Assembly (NCBI RefSeq): GCF_964204645.1
Contig: NC_134033.1
Location: 6,172,231-6,236,230, forward strand
Reading direction: 5' to 3'
Origin: Tubulanus polymorphus
Lineage: Eukaryota > Nemertea > Palaeonemertea > Tubulaniformes > Tubulanidae
DNA length: 64,000 nucleotides
This document shows positions 22,750 through 34,351 of this stretch, one piece after another; within the stretch, counting starts at the first letter, position 1, and every line of letters begins with the position of its first letter. A model generated the notes under the pieces. It was not told where the DNA came from and made no database searches. It saw only the letters and a list, made by a program, of their open reading frames with translations. The translations under genes and the position numbers were made by a program.

Positions 22750-23746
22750 CCAATATCCACTATTACAGAAAATTCGTAAAATCGTTGGCTGTTTTTTTTG
22801 TCTGAATTTTTATTTCACTATTCTCGAGGTCTAGGGGCAATGAATAGGAAAGAAGAATCATTGACAACTAACCGATTTTTCATGCACGAAACATGTGCTA
22901 CAAACAATTCTGCAGTAACAACAAAAAAGAAACTCAGGTCATCGCAGGCAATGTCAGAAAACACGGGTAAAAACAAACGGGATACAGTTCCAGCTCACCT
23001 CATGAAATACCAGCGAAAATCTGAAAATCAAGGTATTCTCATCAAACCCCTTGTTTAAGTCATCACTCGGTGCGCATATTCTCTGCGTGCCCGACCCTTC
23101 ACTTCCGGTTCTCATATGCAATATGCCAACTGGCATATGATTAGTTCGTACAACTGCCACCAATAGATTGTGAAAGCACCGTATCTTCGTTATCATGAAA
23201 GTTATCTTGACTAACCTTTTACGTAGTAGCCTATATGGGCCCACGTCATATCCAGGATATGTAAACACTCTTAGGTGGCGCTCTATCAAAATACCCCCGT
23301 GAACTGATGAGCATATTATTAGCCTCCTAGTACGGAATTTAAACCAGCAAGGCAGAAAACCTTTATCGCTGCTTTGCAGCTATATTTATATCTTCTTTAC
23401 TGCCTTTTCTAATGCACCGAGTTGTTTTGGAAACAGCTACCCGGCAAACTATCATTGTGTCAATTATCAATTTCAGGGTTAATATCAATCGGTTTTAACC
23501 AAAACACATTTACAATATTTGATTTTACTGCAGATGTGTAAGAAATGAACTCACGCACTGAATATACTTTGATACAGTGATAAGCGTTCTATATCCTTTC
23601 ATATTCCTAGTCTATTAGACATATGAGCTTTAGCCACTTATAGCTTCACATGATGAAGCTACATGTACTATACAATCGTAGCGAAAGCTCGTATGGCTAA
23701 TGAACTAGTTAACCTATAAAGTACTACATTTTATCCGGCTCGTGTT
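22750..23746. other. Intergenic, no gene seen
   Basis: Short overlapping ORFs at 22.8-23.3 kb on both strands show no domain or conserved motif. The sequence is otherwise ordinary and AT-rich. Confidence 0.35.
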
Positions 23747-23752
23747 GATTCC

Positions 23753-24032
23753 TAGGCCCGTGCCGAGCTTTAATAGAGGCGTTTCATGAAGAAAGGCACT
23801 TTTTACTGTGAGAAGGGCCATTTTCCTATTGAAAAAGGACAGATATGAAATATGTAGTGCCCGGGTACCTGAATAAAAATCGAGCACGGGTTGTTATTCA
23901 TTTTCCAACAAACATTGTTAGGCCTATCCAAATTTTGGAAAAAATCTTGACCTTAATCTTTAGACACTGACTTTGAAGGGCAATTTTTGGGGGTTCGTTC
24001 GCCACCCCCGAACCCTCACTCGGCACGGGCCT
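23753..24032. mobile_element. 280-bp MITE with AGGCCCGTGCCGAG ends
   Basis: Terminal inverted repeats AGGCCCGTGCCGAG and CTCGGCACGGGCCT are perfect. GATTCC flanks both sides (23747-23752, 24033-24038), a likely target duplication. No ORF of its own is present. Confidence 0.65.
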
Positions 24033-24039
24033 GATTCCA

Positions 24040-24180
24040 CACCAGGTTAAAACTGCTCCTCTACGAATCCTCTTCAGTAAATCCTGAAACACCGAAGCTC
24101 AGGAAAATATTTTCAATACATCCTATCTCACCGGAGTTCCACATCATGAGTGAGAGATCAACTCGGCTCGGAGTTTATCG
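24040..24180. repeat. Segment shared with the C5orf34 last-exon region
   Basis: From the last codons of the transporter through about 110 bp downstream, this sequence matches 53300-53430 at roughly 80% with small gaps. The other copy covers the acceptor and first part of the C5orf34 terminal exon, in the same orientation. Confidence 0.7.
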
Positions 24181-25461
24181 ATACTAAACTCGTCGAAAGT
24201 AGCATCAGCGAACGATTACTCGTGTAATCCAAACGTCGCGATATCGTCGGCGAGATCGCCACCACCGCGCGATGAATATCCGAATCGCCACCGTCTTGCT
24301 TCTCGGCGGCATCGGTCTGCCCATCCGCGTTCGCCGCAACCATCGGCGTCGTCTGCTGGCGTTCTTTGTCCGCTAGACGGCGCTCGTTGAAATGCGCGCA
24401 GATCTCGCACAGGACATACAACACGACGCCCATCACCGCGCAGACGAGCGAAAAGAACAGAAACGAGCGCGGATTCCGTTCGAAGAACGACCCGGTCACG
24501 AGCGGCGCGACCATCTCGCCGAGCGTCGCCATTGAAACGAGCGCCGTCGTCACCTGGCTAGCGTTCTGTATATGATGATCAGCCCACGAGAAAATCGACG
24601 CGAACATCGTCGACTGGCCGAGACCGAGCACGGCGCACGCCACCAATACCACGTAGTAATTATTGGCACCGCCGACCGTCAACGTCAACATCGCCGCAAA
24701 AATAATCGTAAGATTAAAGCGTAATAGATGGTGCGGTTTTAAACGGCGCATAAGGCAGATCGCCAGCACCGATGCCAGCGCGTACGTGCCCCAGTACGTC
24801 GACATTACAAAATTACCGTCGCTTTTGCTGCGGTTGAAATTCTTGACGATGAACACCGGCAAAAATTCGCCGAAATTTGTTTCCATCGCTATGAGAAATA
24901 AAACGTATAACGACGTCAACACGATGACGACGTATTCGAATTTCTTACGTTTCCGTTTCGACGCTTTGTCTCCGGCGCAATCAGTCGCCGATTCGGATTC
25001 GTGCAGATTCGACCTCTCGCGCGCCAGCTCCTCCTGCTCCTTCGCTCTCGATTTCTCATTGTGGCGTCGACGATAGGACAGATAACTGGTGCACATGAAG
25101 GCGCCGACTAAAAGCATGAAGGCACCGATTATCACGAACGACACTTGCAGGCCGGATAGAGAACTGCCGTCGCTCGCACCTGCTGAGGAGGCATTTTCGA
25201 TCGTCCTATATCGCTCTTCTAAGGAATCATTTATTCCGACGATGCTGTTGATATCGATCGATTCGCCGTCGGTCTTTTTCGTTTTGTTTCGGCTGACCCC
25301 CTTTGTGGAAATGTTTCCGCCGGCAGTGATCGCGGTGGAGCTCTGGAACGGAGTGGCGAGCATCGGCGCTACGAAAGAACCGCATATCCATGAGGAGTAC
25401 ATCGCTTGCAGAACCGGAGTGTGATCGTCTCCCCACAGCACTAAACACAGCATACAACTGG
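24158..25461 (-). CDS. MFSD4-like paralog B, coding exon 4 (terminal)
   Basis: This 1304-nt exon after a CAATATTTCAG acceptor encodes residues 119-552, i.e. TM5-TM12 and the tail. It is GC-richer than its surroundings, with many CG dinucleotides, as expected of a conserved coding exon. One large exon covering eight helices is notable beside the three small 5' exons. Confidence 0.95.
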
Positions 25462-28400
25462 CTGAAATATTGAAAAAAGTTTTATCATTACTTTGTACAA
25501 AAATGTTCTTAAATCATTAGACTGGTCTTCGTCCGTATCGCAGGGTTCATTGGTGATCATAGATAGTCATGGAATTTACAATGCCTTGCAAATCATGGAA
25601 TTGACATCAAGATCAATACTATAGGCAGGAGTTTTTTAACCTTTCCAATTCGAGAGCTATTACTTAAGATGCATTTTCAGGATTCTGCTGTAATATTTAA
25701 CTTACTGGATTCGATCGTGCCCATACAAACACCTTGTATCGCGAATACGCAGAGAATAGCGCCGTAATTCGAACACCAGCCGACACTGCTAATGCTGGCC
25801 GTCAGGAATACATATGCACTAGCAAATCTCCATAATACATAATTTTCTTTCAACGTGAAACCTAAAAAAACAACATGCACCTTAACAATGAGTAGTCAAC
25901 CCAAGCTTCACATGTGTTCTGGGCTTCAATCCGAGCAACGAGCACTCACCAGGTATCGAACCTGGTTCTCGTATACGAAGAAAGCAAGCGTGACCAGTAG
26001 ACCAATGAAGCTTGTCCAGTTGCCATACATTTTAGGGAGCATTCAATAAAGAAGTTTACAGTTTCTAGGCGCCATTTTGTGGCGGTCCCTCGAGGTCCCC
26101 ATTGTTGCGATAATTTGCGCTCATTTTTAAAACATAAGTTTAGATTGAATATCATATAGTTCTGCAGTCCCTTGCTCGATGAAATCAATTTATACACCAT
26201 TTTAAAGGAAATGAAATGCAGATATTTGCTGGCGATTCTTGGAATTTTTGAACGCAACAATTGAGAACAGTGACGATGTGAAACCAAGGACCGCATATCT
26301 TAACCGCGCGTAAAATAAATCGCAATATTTATTAACTTTAAAACATCTAAGTATCTCTTAAAGCTATATTTCCTATTTTCACAGAGGTTAAAGAAGGTTA
26401 TTTGCAGTTTAAGCCTGCGTTAAATTTTTTTGAATATCTTTACTGACGACTGATCTGTACCCGCTTGAGTTTGGTTGCAAATGTGGCCTAGTTGAGAACC
26501 TAATTTGCGTTTCAACCGAATGTACCACTCATGGTTGGACACTAGAAAAAAAATCTAAGTTTTTATATATTTCATAATATGTGGCGCAGCTGAAAGCTGG
26601 ACGTTGACCCCCTAAAACAGAATATCAAATGGGGGACAGATATGAACCCCTTTAAATATTATATTGGAATTTTATAAGGTTTTCTGGTCGATGTTTTCCA
26701 GCAAGAAGGTTGAGATTCAGTAAATTCATCGTATGATCCCAGAATGAGGGATTACCAGAGAGGGATATGTGTTAAATATGTCCTAAGCGTTTAAATTGAC
26801 TGACACATTTCACCATCGACTCTAAGACGTTTGATTTCACCGAACACGAAATCAGCGCTAGGCTGGACGGGCTGTATACGACAATTCCTCAACTGGGCCG
26901 TTCAAACTTCAATAGCGGGACAAACCGGACCCCGAAACCAGCTAAACGAATTGCCCCCGCCAAAATACGGTTCAAACAAGATATGGATTATCATCCCAAA
27001 ATATCCCCATGGAAAATGTGAAGAAATCAAATTGCATTTAAAGATTTCTTGTCGCAAGTCTCAATGTTCAGTGAAATTGCAATGCGCAGTGGGAGACCCC
27101 ATTTGCGCGTAATCTCAAATTCAAGCGGGTACAGATCAGTCGTCAGGAAAGATATTCAAAAGATTTTAACGCAGGCTTAAACTGCAAATAACCCTCTTTA
27201 ACCTCTGTGAAAATAAGATATATAGCTTCAAGAGATACTTAGATATTTCAAAATTAATAAATATTGCGGTTTCTTTTACGCGCGGTTGAGATATGCGGTC
27301 CTTGGTTTCACATCGTCACTGTTCTCAATTGTTGCGTTCAAAAATTCCAAGAATTGCCAGCAAATATCTGCATTTCATTTCCTTTAAAAAGCTGTATAAA
27401 TTGATTTCGTCGAGCAAGGGGCTGCAGAACTATATGATATTCAATCTAAATTTATGTTTTGAAAATGAGCGCAAATCATCGCAACAATGGGGACCTCGAG
27501 GGACCGCCACAAAATGGCGCCTAGAAACTGGAAACTTCTTTATTAGTACCGGTACGTACGTTTCGTGGGAGGGGGAATATTGTACTAATATCGTAGGGGG
27601 CTAAAGAAAGATGTACGTTCTTTTTTATAGGGGTCTCTTGAAAAATGTACGTACAGTGGACGAGAGGTATCCAAGATTTTGTCAAACACTGATTCAAAAT
27701 ATTTGATTACAGTATCCTAATATCATCCCACTCTAAATATCCTAGGATTTGCAATCGATTTTCGACTAAAGGTAGGTCAACAATTCGTTGGTTGATGGGG
27801 GGGGACTTTCAAAATATTCGCACGGGTGGGGGTCAATGAAATAAGTACAAAATCGTACAAGGAGAGGGCGGCTAAAAACGGCAAAATTGAACTATTTCGA
27901 CGCTCTTTTATCAGAACACATTCAAAGACTGATAATTTAAACTTCACATGTGTTGAGCACAAACACAGATATATTTTAACACCAGACATCTAACAGACAT
28001 GCTAGTATAGCAACTTGTTGTTGTTGAGGGACACAACGCACACTTTTATTTGGCAGTTTGTACTGAGCAGTTGTTGCGGTCGGTCGGAAGCCGACCAAGC
28101 ATTTGAATAAAAGATATTTTATCAAGATGGAATTGATGACTTTGGATTTATTTTGACGAGCTAGTTCCCGAGTGCACTGAAAATTCTAGTTGTTACACTA
28201 TCAGCAAAATGTAAAAAAATCGATCGTCCACACTTCACATGTGTTCGGACCTTCACTTGAGACACTTTAAATTGAAAATGAAATACACATGTACAAACAC
28301 CAGGCATTAGATATTTAATCGGCACACTTCAAAAAGCTGATCGTCCACACTTCACAAGCATGCAGGAGATATCTTTAATTGCAAATTAATGACAAACATC

Positions 28401-31400
28401 AGGGACATTTTAGTTATTTCACCAGAACACTTTCAGAACATACTGAATCTTATATACATCATTTTAATTTCACATCTTTTTTGGAAGTTTGGCTCCATTC
28501 TTGTGCAAAAATCCTCAACAAAAAATAACGGCAGTTGACGATTGAAAATAATTCTTACCAATGAGTAGAACGCTGATGAAATACACGAGAGATCGAACGA
28601 CGAATATCCAGGAGATCTGATGAACACTTGTATCAGTCAATTCCTGTAGATCTAGTAACATCGGACCGGGATACGCCAATCCCAAACCCTGAAAACCAAA
28701 GACAACTTCCTTATCAAATCAATTTTAATCTAAAGATTTTGAGTTAAGAGCGTTTAATTGAATTGTTGGACTTTATATCTAAGGCGTGCGGTTTTTTCTA
28801 GAAGAAATGAAATAATTTGATTTTATTAGGCTAGTTTCGATTGGTGTCATTCCGAAAAACATTTTTAGTGCATTCTATATCTTCTATATTCTGGAATAGC
28901 ACAATCCTCAAACTTGATAGATTCGGCTGGTAGAGAATTTGTAAACGACCGGAATTGCTAATGTTAAAAGATGTTTCAACCTGATAGTATAATCTGCAAA
29001 CCTGATAGAAGCGGCCGATAGAGAGTTAAGTTTCGATGTACGTGAAATGGCTAATACAGACCTTGTATTATCAAACCTGACTTAATAAAATTCGTGCCAA
29101 ATCTCAAAACAACTATCAATCGCACGAGATCAATTTTGACAGAAAGTAAACGAATGTTATGTTCCTCAATATATGCTAATATATTCCATAGGTTCCAATC
29201 TTCCCAACACAATCGACTAAGCCTAATATATTCAAATTCAATTTGAAACACCTTCCAGCTCGTGTCATGATCAGTAATAAGGATCGAACATAGATAGATC
29301 ATTCTCAAAATAGCAAACCCGGTCCAACGGTTTGCGTCAAGTTTGACCCATCCATGGCTGCCTCCATTTGCGTTAAGCTGCTGCTGAAAATTCAAAAATG
29401 TAAATCGGGTACCGGTATTTAACTGAAGACCGAGTGCTCGCCATTACTCCATGGTATTATAACAAAGCCTTTTCTACTTTGATAGCATTGTATCTTAAGT
29501 CGTATTATTTTATCCATGCTATAACTATCTGCCCATTTGTTTGTTTAGTAATTCGTTAATCCGTGCTCAGACCAATGTTCCCCTAATGTGTCACCTGCCA
29601 ATCTGTCACATGTCTCTCTGTTTGTTCTGTCTAACCAATATTATATATAACTTGTAAGATTCAGAAGAATTATGAGATACTGGCATTCGCGCAAAGTCAG
29701 CCTTGGAGTGCATGAAATTCAGACACATACCAAGTGCAGAATAAAGTCGTCTTCAACTGAAATATCATAGTCTTCGTCATCTATATCGAGTTAGTTCCCG
29801 AAACGACTCGTAAGCGGAAAAATAGCGTTGCTAAAGTATTTCTGATGGTTAACTTTTGAGCATAATCACTTGCTTACGGCCATATTTCATTGATGCAATA
29901 TACCGTGAAACAATATATGATATTGACGGGAGATCAATGAAACATAAATGCCTGACACTAGAAAACTTATTTCGACTTTTTTTTACTATCTTAGGTGATT
30001 GGTTGAGGGTTTCAAAATAAGAACATTTTCCGTGGATTAAGGCTGCGAGTAGGTTGCCCCTCGGTGTTAAAACAAATATACCCAAAACAATGTAATTTGC
30101 AAGAGTATGAGTGTTAGATTTGTAGGTTTTAACGATCACTGTCTTGACAAAGATGGTAACCTTAATGGGAAGGAGCAGGGGTCCGGACTACCAACCCCCA
30201 AAAGCCGTAGTCTGTCCCTATGACTAGAAATATATATAGGATTTTTTTAAATAACTAGGTGCCCTTGTTTCCATAGTTACTGAAAAGTTTGATTTCAACA
30301 AAGTAGGACCGGTTAAATTGTCAAATTTCTTGATATAAATATCTAAACATGATACTCACCACAATCATAGAACATGTCATGAGCTACAACTTTGCAATCG
30401 ATTATGGTCACCTAATATGCACAAGGGTCAATACAAACAGACAAATTGTATATTATTCAATATTGAAATCAGCCTTGTGGGAAAGAACAAAGAATCGGGT
30501 GATCCAAATTTCAAGTGAGGAGATGTATCCTGTACGAGTGCTAATAAAATTCAAATATCAAGACTATAAGTTAAAACCTGTTGATATTCCTAAACTAGGG
30601 GTCCAGGGACACCAAACCCGCTTGGGAAGTGGTTTCAAATGCTCAACAATCTAACAATTTCAATATTCAACGCCCCCTGGTGACAAAAACCAATGACCTT
30701 GAAACCCACCACAATCATATAGAACATGTCAGCAGCTACGATTTTGTAATGGATTATGACAACAAAATATGCCCCGTTACCAATTTAATATGGAAATACT
30801 AAGTTATTCTACTATTCAAGGCCCCCTGGTGACCATATTCAAAACCCAATGACCTTGAAACTCACCGCTCACCGCTACAACTTTGCAATTGATTGTGGTA
30901 ACACAATATGCATAGGTACGAATATAATATAGAAATACTAAGATATTGTATTATTCAACGCCCCCTGGTGGCCATATACAAAAAATATACAAAAACCAAT
31001 GACCTTGAAACTCACCCAAATCATAGAACACGTTATGAGCTACAATTTACTAATCAATTGTGGTAACAAATACGCTTAGGTATCAATATAATGTGGAAAA
31101 CCTTTTCGGGTGTCACTAAACCTAAGACCCCCTAAACCTAAGACCTAAGACCCGTTAGGTCTTATGTTTAGGGGGTCTTAGGTTTAGTGACACCTATATA
31201 TAATATACTAAACCTAAGACCCATAAACCTAAGACCCCCAAATATCTCGTCCAAAGTACACAAATGACGAATTAGAGCCAGGTCTTATGTTTATGGGTCT
31301 TAGGTTTAGTGACACCTATATATAATATACTAAACCTAAGACCCTCAAATACGTCTCTGATAAATAAACCAAATTTTAATAGGCCATCGATTGATCATTT

Positions 31401-34351
31401 TAACTAATATCTATATATTAGAACCATTTTGAGTAGTCTGAAGTACACAAATAATGATTTAGATTCGGGTCTTAGGTTTATGGGTCTTAGGTTTAGTGAC
31501 ACCTATATATAATATACTAAACCTAAGACCCATAAACCTAAGACCCCCAAATATCTCGTCCAAAGTACACAAATAACGAATTAGAGCCAGGTCTTATGTT
31601 TAGGGGGTCTTAGGTTTAGTGACACCTATATATAATATACTAACCTAAGACCTATAAACCTAAGACCCTCAAATATCACGTCTCTGATAAATGAACCAAA
31701 TTTAGATAGGCCATCGATGGGTCATTTTAACTATACACAAATGACGAATTAGAGCCAGGTCTTATGTTTATGGGTCTTAGGTTTAGTGACAACTATATAT
31801 AATATACTAAACCTAAGACCCTCAAATACGTCTCTGATAAATAAACCAAATTTTAATAGGCCATCGATTGATCATTTTAACTAATATCTATATATTAGAA
31901 CCATTTTGAATAGTCTAAAGTACACAAATAATGATTTAGAGTCGGGTCTTAGGTTTATGGGTCTTAGGTTTAGTGACACCTATATATAATATACTAAACC
32001 TAAGACCTATAAACCTTCACCAGCTACCTGTTAATCTCTAGAAAAAAAGAATGAATATTCAAAAAATGTTGCTCGATGAGGAGAGTTATTTGGTTGAATA
32101 AGATCATTTAAACTCAGCCTGTTGTTTTGGCGAATCAAGAGTGGTGGTCACTTGAAAATAAATAAATTTAACTTTAGAGGAATCAACTGTTCATGTGTAA
32201 ACCTATTTTACAGAAATCCATTCATAACTTTCCGAGTTATTTTGCTAATAAAAAGCTTCATGGAAACAAACAAAAAATAGATAAACGGTGGCCAAACATA
32301 ACCTCTTTGCGATACCGCATGAAGTAGCAGCTCAGATAGTTCGAAGACGAGATATTTGGGGGTCTTAGGTTTATGGGTCTTAGGTTTAGTATATCATATA
32401 TAGGTGTCACTAAACCTAAGACCCATGAACCTAAAACCCGACTCTAAATCATTATTTGTGTACTTTAGACTAATCAAAATGGGTCTAATATATAGATATT
32501 AGTTAGAATGATCCATCGATGGCCTATTTAAATTTGGTTTATTTATCAGAGACGAGATATTTGAGGGTCTTAGGTTTATAGGTCTTAGGTTTAGTATATT
32601 ATATATAGGTGTCACTAAACATAAGACCCATAAACCTAAGACCCGACTCTAAATCATTATTTGTGTACGTTAGACTATTCAAAATGGTTCTAATATATAG
32701 ATATTAGTTAGAATGATCCATCGATGGCCTATTTAAATCTGATTTATTTATCAGAGACGAGATATTTGAGGGTCTTAGGTTTATAGGTCTTAGGTTTAGT
32801 ATATTATATATAGGTGTCACTAAACCTAAGACCCCCTAAACATAAGACCTAACGGGTCTTAGGTCTTAGGTTTAGGGGGTCTTAGGTTTAGTGACACCCA
32901 AACCTTTTCCCACCTACGAATGAGTACTGATGACACCAAGATGGCCGCCAATTGCGTCATAATTGGCTGATAAAAAATACCTGGTATAAAACATCCTTTT
33001 CCAAAGAATACCCATCACAAATTGCGATGAGAAATGGTAAACCAGTAGGAAGCTACAGGACTCAGAATTCAGGCCAAAATTTACATTTTTGGGCACTAAA
33101 AAGGTCATAGGACGGCCATCTTGAGTCCGATCGACCCAATTTTTGTTATGCTGATGGGCCCTGGGGGATTCAAATATGTCCGAAAGATAAAGGTAATTGA
33201 TCGAAGCATCTTCAAAATTTCCCTCAAAAAGTTCAAGCTTGTTTAAAAAGTGCTGATTTTGACGAACAACAATGGCTGCCAGTCAGCCATCTTGATTCTG
33301 ACAGGGCCAGTTTTTGGGCCGAAGATGTATCTAGGGTAGATACATGCGTAACCCAAATATCAAGACATTACATTGAAGCGTCTTCAAAACTTCCCAAAAT
33401 AACTGGATTCTGTCTACGGACGGACGACAGACGAAAAGTGAACGCAAATAGCCCGCTGGGACTAAAATCCCAAGTGGGCTAAAAAGATTTTCCACCTACG
33501 AATGAGTACTGATGACACTAGGATGGCCGCCAATTGCGTGATAGTGGCTGATAAAAAATACCTGTCACATGCATTAAAGATCCCTCTCCATAAAATTACC
33601 ATCAGAAGGGGTTAAACCAAGATAATGAAAAAGTCCATTCGGTAGTTCGAACGAACCCCCCTTTTAAAATTTCAAACGTCGACGAACGTCAGTACATGAT
33701 CTGAATTTGCTAAATTTAGCAAAATAAAATCGATACATGCAAAGGAAACGGTAACCAGTCTACCTATCGGCCTCAGATTGCACCAGAACGCGCTTGCTTC
33801 TTGCACGAAATTTTCAAATTCTCGGGAATTTCTGGGGGAGGACCGCCAGACCCCCTTCTAATCCTAAAAACGAACTCCCGAAAAAGATTCTGGGGACGCC
33901 CATGAAGTCTCATCGCTTTTCAAACAGCTTTGCCGAAGGATATCTTATCCTAAATCGTACCTAAAACTTCGCATGGTCTAATAAATAATGGTTGTATTAA
34001 TAAATGTCGAGTCATTATTCAGGCGCAGATCCAGGGGTGCTTGGGCAATGTGGTGGACTGTGAGCAACCCCAATCGGAAAATGTCTTTCGTATCACTACA
34101 AGAACAAGGTTCAGCTTGAATTGGGTGCCTACGAGATGATCGAGCAGTGCATAAAACACGCCCGAGAATGCATGAAATGAGACAAATTCTTCAGTACATT
34201 GTTTTCAGCGGGGATATGACCGCAAAGCACATTGTGTTTGAAAATCCTGGATCAGTCCCCTATTGATACTTCTGATACTTACAAGTGTGAAATAAGTGGC
34301 GCACAAACAAACAGAAACGATCACTTCAGGTTTTTTCTGGCGGAGATTCAT
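24158..34351 (-). CDS. SLC60/MFSD4-type MFS transporter, paralog B (complete)
   Basis: This is a predicted 12-TM plasma-membrane transporter related to MFSD4A/MFSD4B (the latter described as a sodium-dependent glucose transporter). Four exons (34351-34283, 28688-28559, 25861-25706, 25461-24158) join in phases 0, 1, 1 to exactly 552 aa. TM1-2 with GLAYPGPMLLDL and ISWIFVVRS are in exons 1-2, TM3-4 in exon 3. Exon 4 encodes TM5 (about 138-160), an Asn/Ser-rich loop with N-glycosylation sites, TM6 (224-247), a long charged loop (248-292), TM7-12 (293-475) and a hydrophilic tail to 552. GLGQSTMFASIF and LGEMVAPLVTGSFF match the family C-half. The substrate is inferred from family only. The stop lies in sequence shared with the C5orf34 3' exon region. 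Confidence 0.93.
25706..25861 (-). CDS. MFSD4-like paralog B, coding exon 3
   Basis: This is a 156-nt exon after a TTGTTTTTTTAG acceptor, ending at a GTAAGTTAAA donor, phase 1 in and out. It encodes TM3 and TM4, including IQGVCMGTIES, which corresponds to the family AGLAMGCID-type helix. Confidence 0.93.
25941..26011 (-). repeat. tRNA-like sequence in an MFSD4-like intron
   Basis: On the minus strand TGGTCTACTGG resembles box A, and a perfect T arm CCAGG-TTCGATA-CCTGG resembles box B at the right distance (71 nt in all). The acceptor stem pairs poorly and no clean anticodon arm forms, so this is a SINE head or tRNA pseudogene. Confidence 0.45.
26045..27544. mobile_element. 1.5-kb element with ~430-bp terminal inverted repeats
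   Basis: 26045 to about 26475 is the reverse complement of about 27117 to 27544 at roughly 93-95%; both ends are AATAAAGAAGTTT. The same ~85-codon reading frame appears in both arms as a by-product and is not a gene. The 640-bp centre has no recognised domain. No convincing target duplication is visible. It lies in the intron between exons 2 and 3 of paralog B. Confidence 0.75.
28006..28196 (-). mobile_element. Short copy of the 375-bp element found at 42.2 kb
   Basis: This is a reverse-oriented near-identical copy of the ends and left 175 bp of 42204-42578; it lacks that copy's 180-bp AT-rich middle. Ends are GTAACAACTAG and GTTGCTATA. Its flanks (GCTAG and ACTAT) do not form a clear target duplication. 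Confidence 0.65.
28197..28440. repeat. Diverged tandem units, TCGTCCACACTTCACA motif
   Basis: Two to three units of about 100 bp share ATCGTCCACACTTCACA and an AAACACCAG core; a further related unit lies at about 27900-27990. Confidence 0.5.
28559..28688 (-). CDS. MFSD4-like paralog B, coding exon 2
   Basis: This is a 130-nt exon with a GTTTTCAG acceptor and GTAAGAATT donor. It encodes GLGLAYPGPMLLDL...ISWIFVVRSLVYF...VLLIG, ending in phase 1. Confidence 0.93.
28900..29050. repeat. AAACCTGATAGAAGCGGC repeat, also at 53.6 kb
   Basis: Two diverged units of a sequence containing AAACxTGATAGAxxCGGCxG occur here and one at 53620-53690. It is a dispersed repeat of unknown type. Confidence 0.5.
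30345..31107 (+). repeat. Dispersed ~1.1-kb repeat, left part (interrupted copy)
   Basis: From about 30593 the sequence begins CTAGGGGTCCAGGGACACC and runs through three ~165-bp internal units starting GCCCCCTGGTGACC. It is cut at 31107 by the fold-back element and resumes at 32900. A related unit lies before it from 30345. Confidence 0.75.
31108..32899. mobile_element. 1.8-kb fold-back element nested in the dispersed repeat, 10-bp target duplication
   Basis: The termini GGGTGTCACTAAACCTAAG and their reverse complement form TIRs of over 100 bp. AAACCTTTTC occurs just before (31098-31107) and just after (32900-32909). Inside, CTTAGGTTTAGTGACACC, its reverse complement and a TATATATAATATA spacer recur about ten times, giving stacked palindromes on both sides of a unique centre (about 32010-32345). 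No ORF is present. The long TIR and 9-10-bp duplication fit a Mutator-type fold-back, but this is inference. Confidence 0.85.
32900..33482 (+). repeat. Dispersed ~1.1-kb repeat, right part (interrupted copy)
   Basis: This is the continuation of the copy from 31107: CCACCTACGAATGAGTACTG through GGACGGACGACAGACG to a TCCCAAGTGGGCTAAAAA end. A truncated start of a further right half follows at 33483-33570. Confidence 0.8.
33571..34282. other. Intron 1 remainder of MFSD4-like paralog B
   Basis: No exon or known repeat is recognised apart from a GGCGCAGATCCAGGGGTGC motif near 34021. Confidence 0.35.
34283..34351 (-). CDS. MFSD4-like paralog B, coding exon 1
   Basis: The ATG at 34351-34349 starts 23 codons, MNLRQKKPEV...ATYFTL, ending in phase 0 before GTAAGTATC. 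It matches the 69-nt first exon of paralog A. Confidence 0.85.

Noticed and set aside
23898-24092. Minus-strand ORF starting FQDLLKRI
   Set aside because: It is the relic of the segment shared with the C5orf34 last exon, running into a MITE; not an independent gene.
24216-25457. Several long ORFs on the plus strand and in other minus frames across the transporter exon
   Set aside because: They are shadows of the GC-rich terminal exon, whose true frame shows consecutive transmembrane helices.
25941-26011. Functional tRNA gene
   Set aside because: Only the T arm pairs well; acceptor and anticodon arms do not close.
25946-27604. Two ORFs of near-identical sequence on opposite strands (26296-25946 and 27293-27604)
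   Set aside because: They are the two inverted arms of one transposable element; the frame is a by-product and no domain is visible.
29740-29800. Possible short acidic exon on the minus strand (DIDDEDYDISVEDD)
   Set aside because: A GTATGT donor follows, but there is no family match and no linked exon; it may be chance.
31108-32899. TTAGGTTTAG motifs as interstitial telomeric repeat
   Set aside because: The unit is not a 5-7-bp tandem telomere repeat; it is part of ~50-bp inverted units with a target duplication at the edges.
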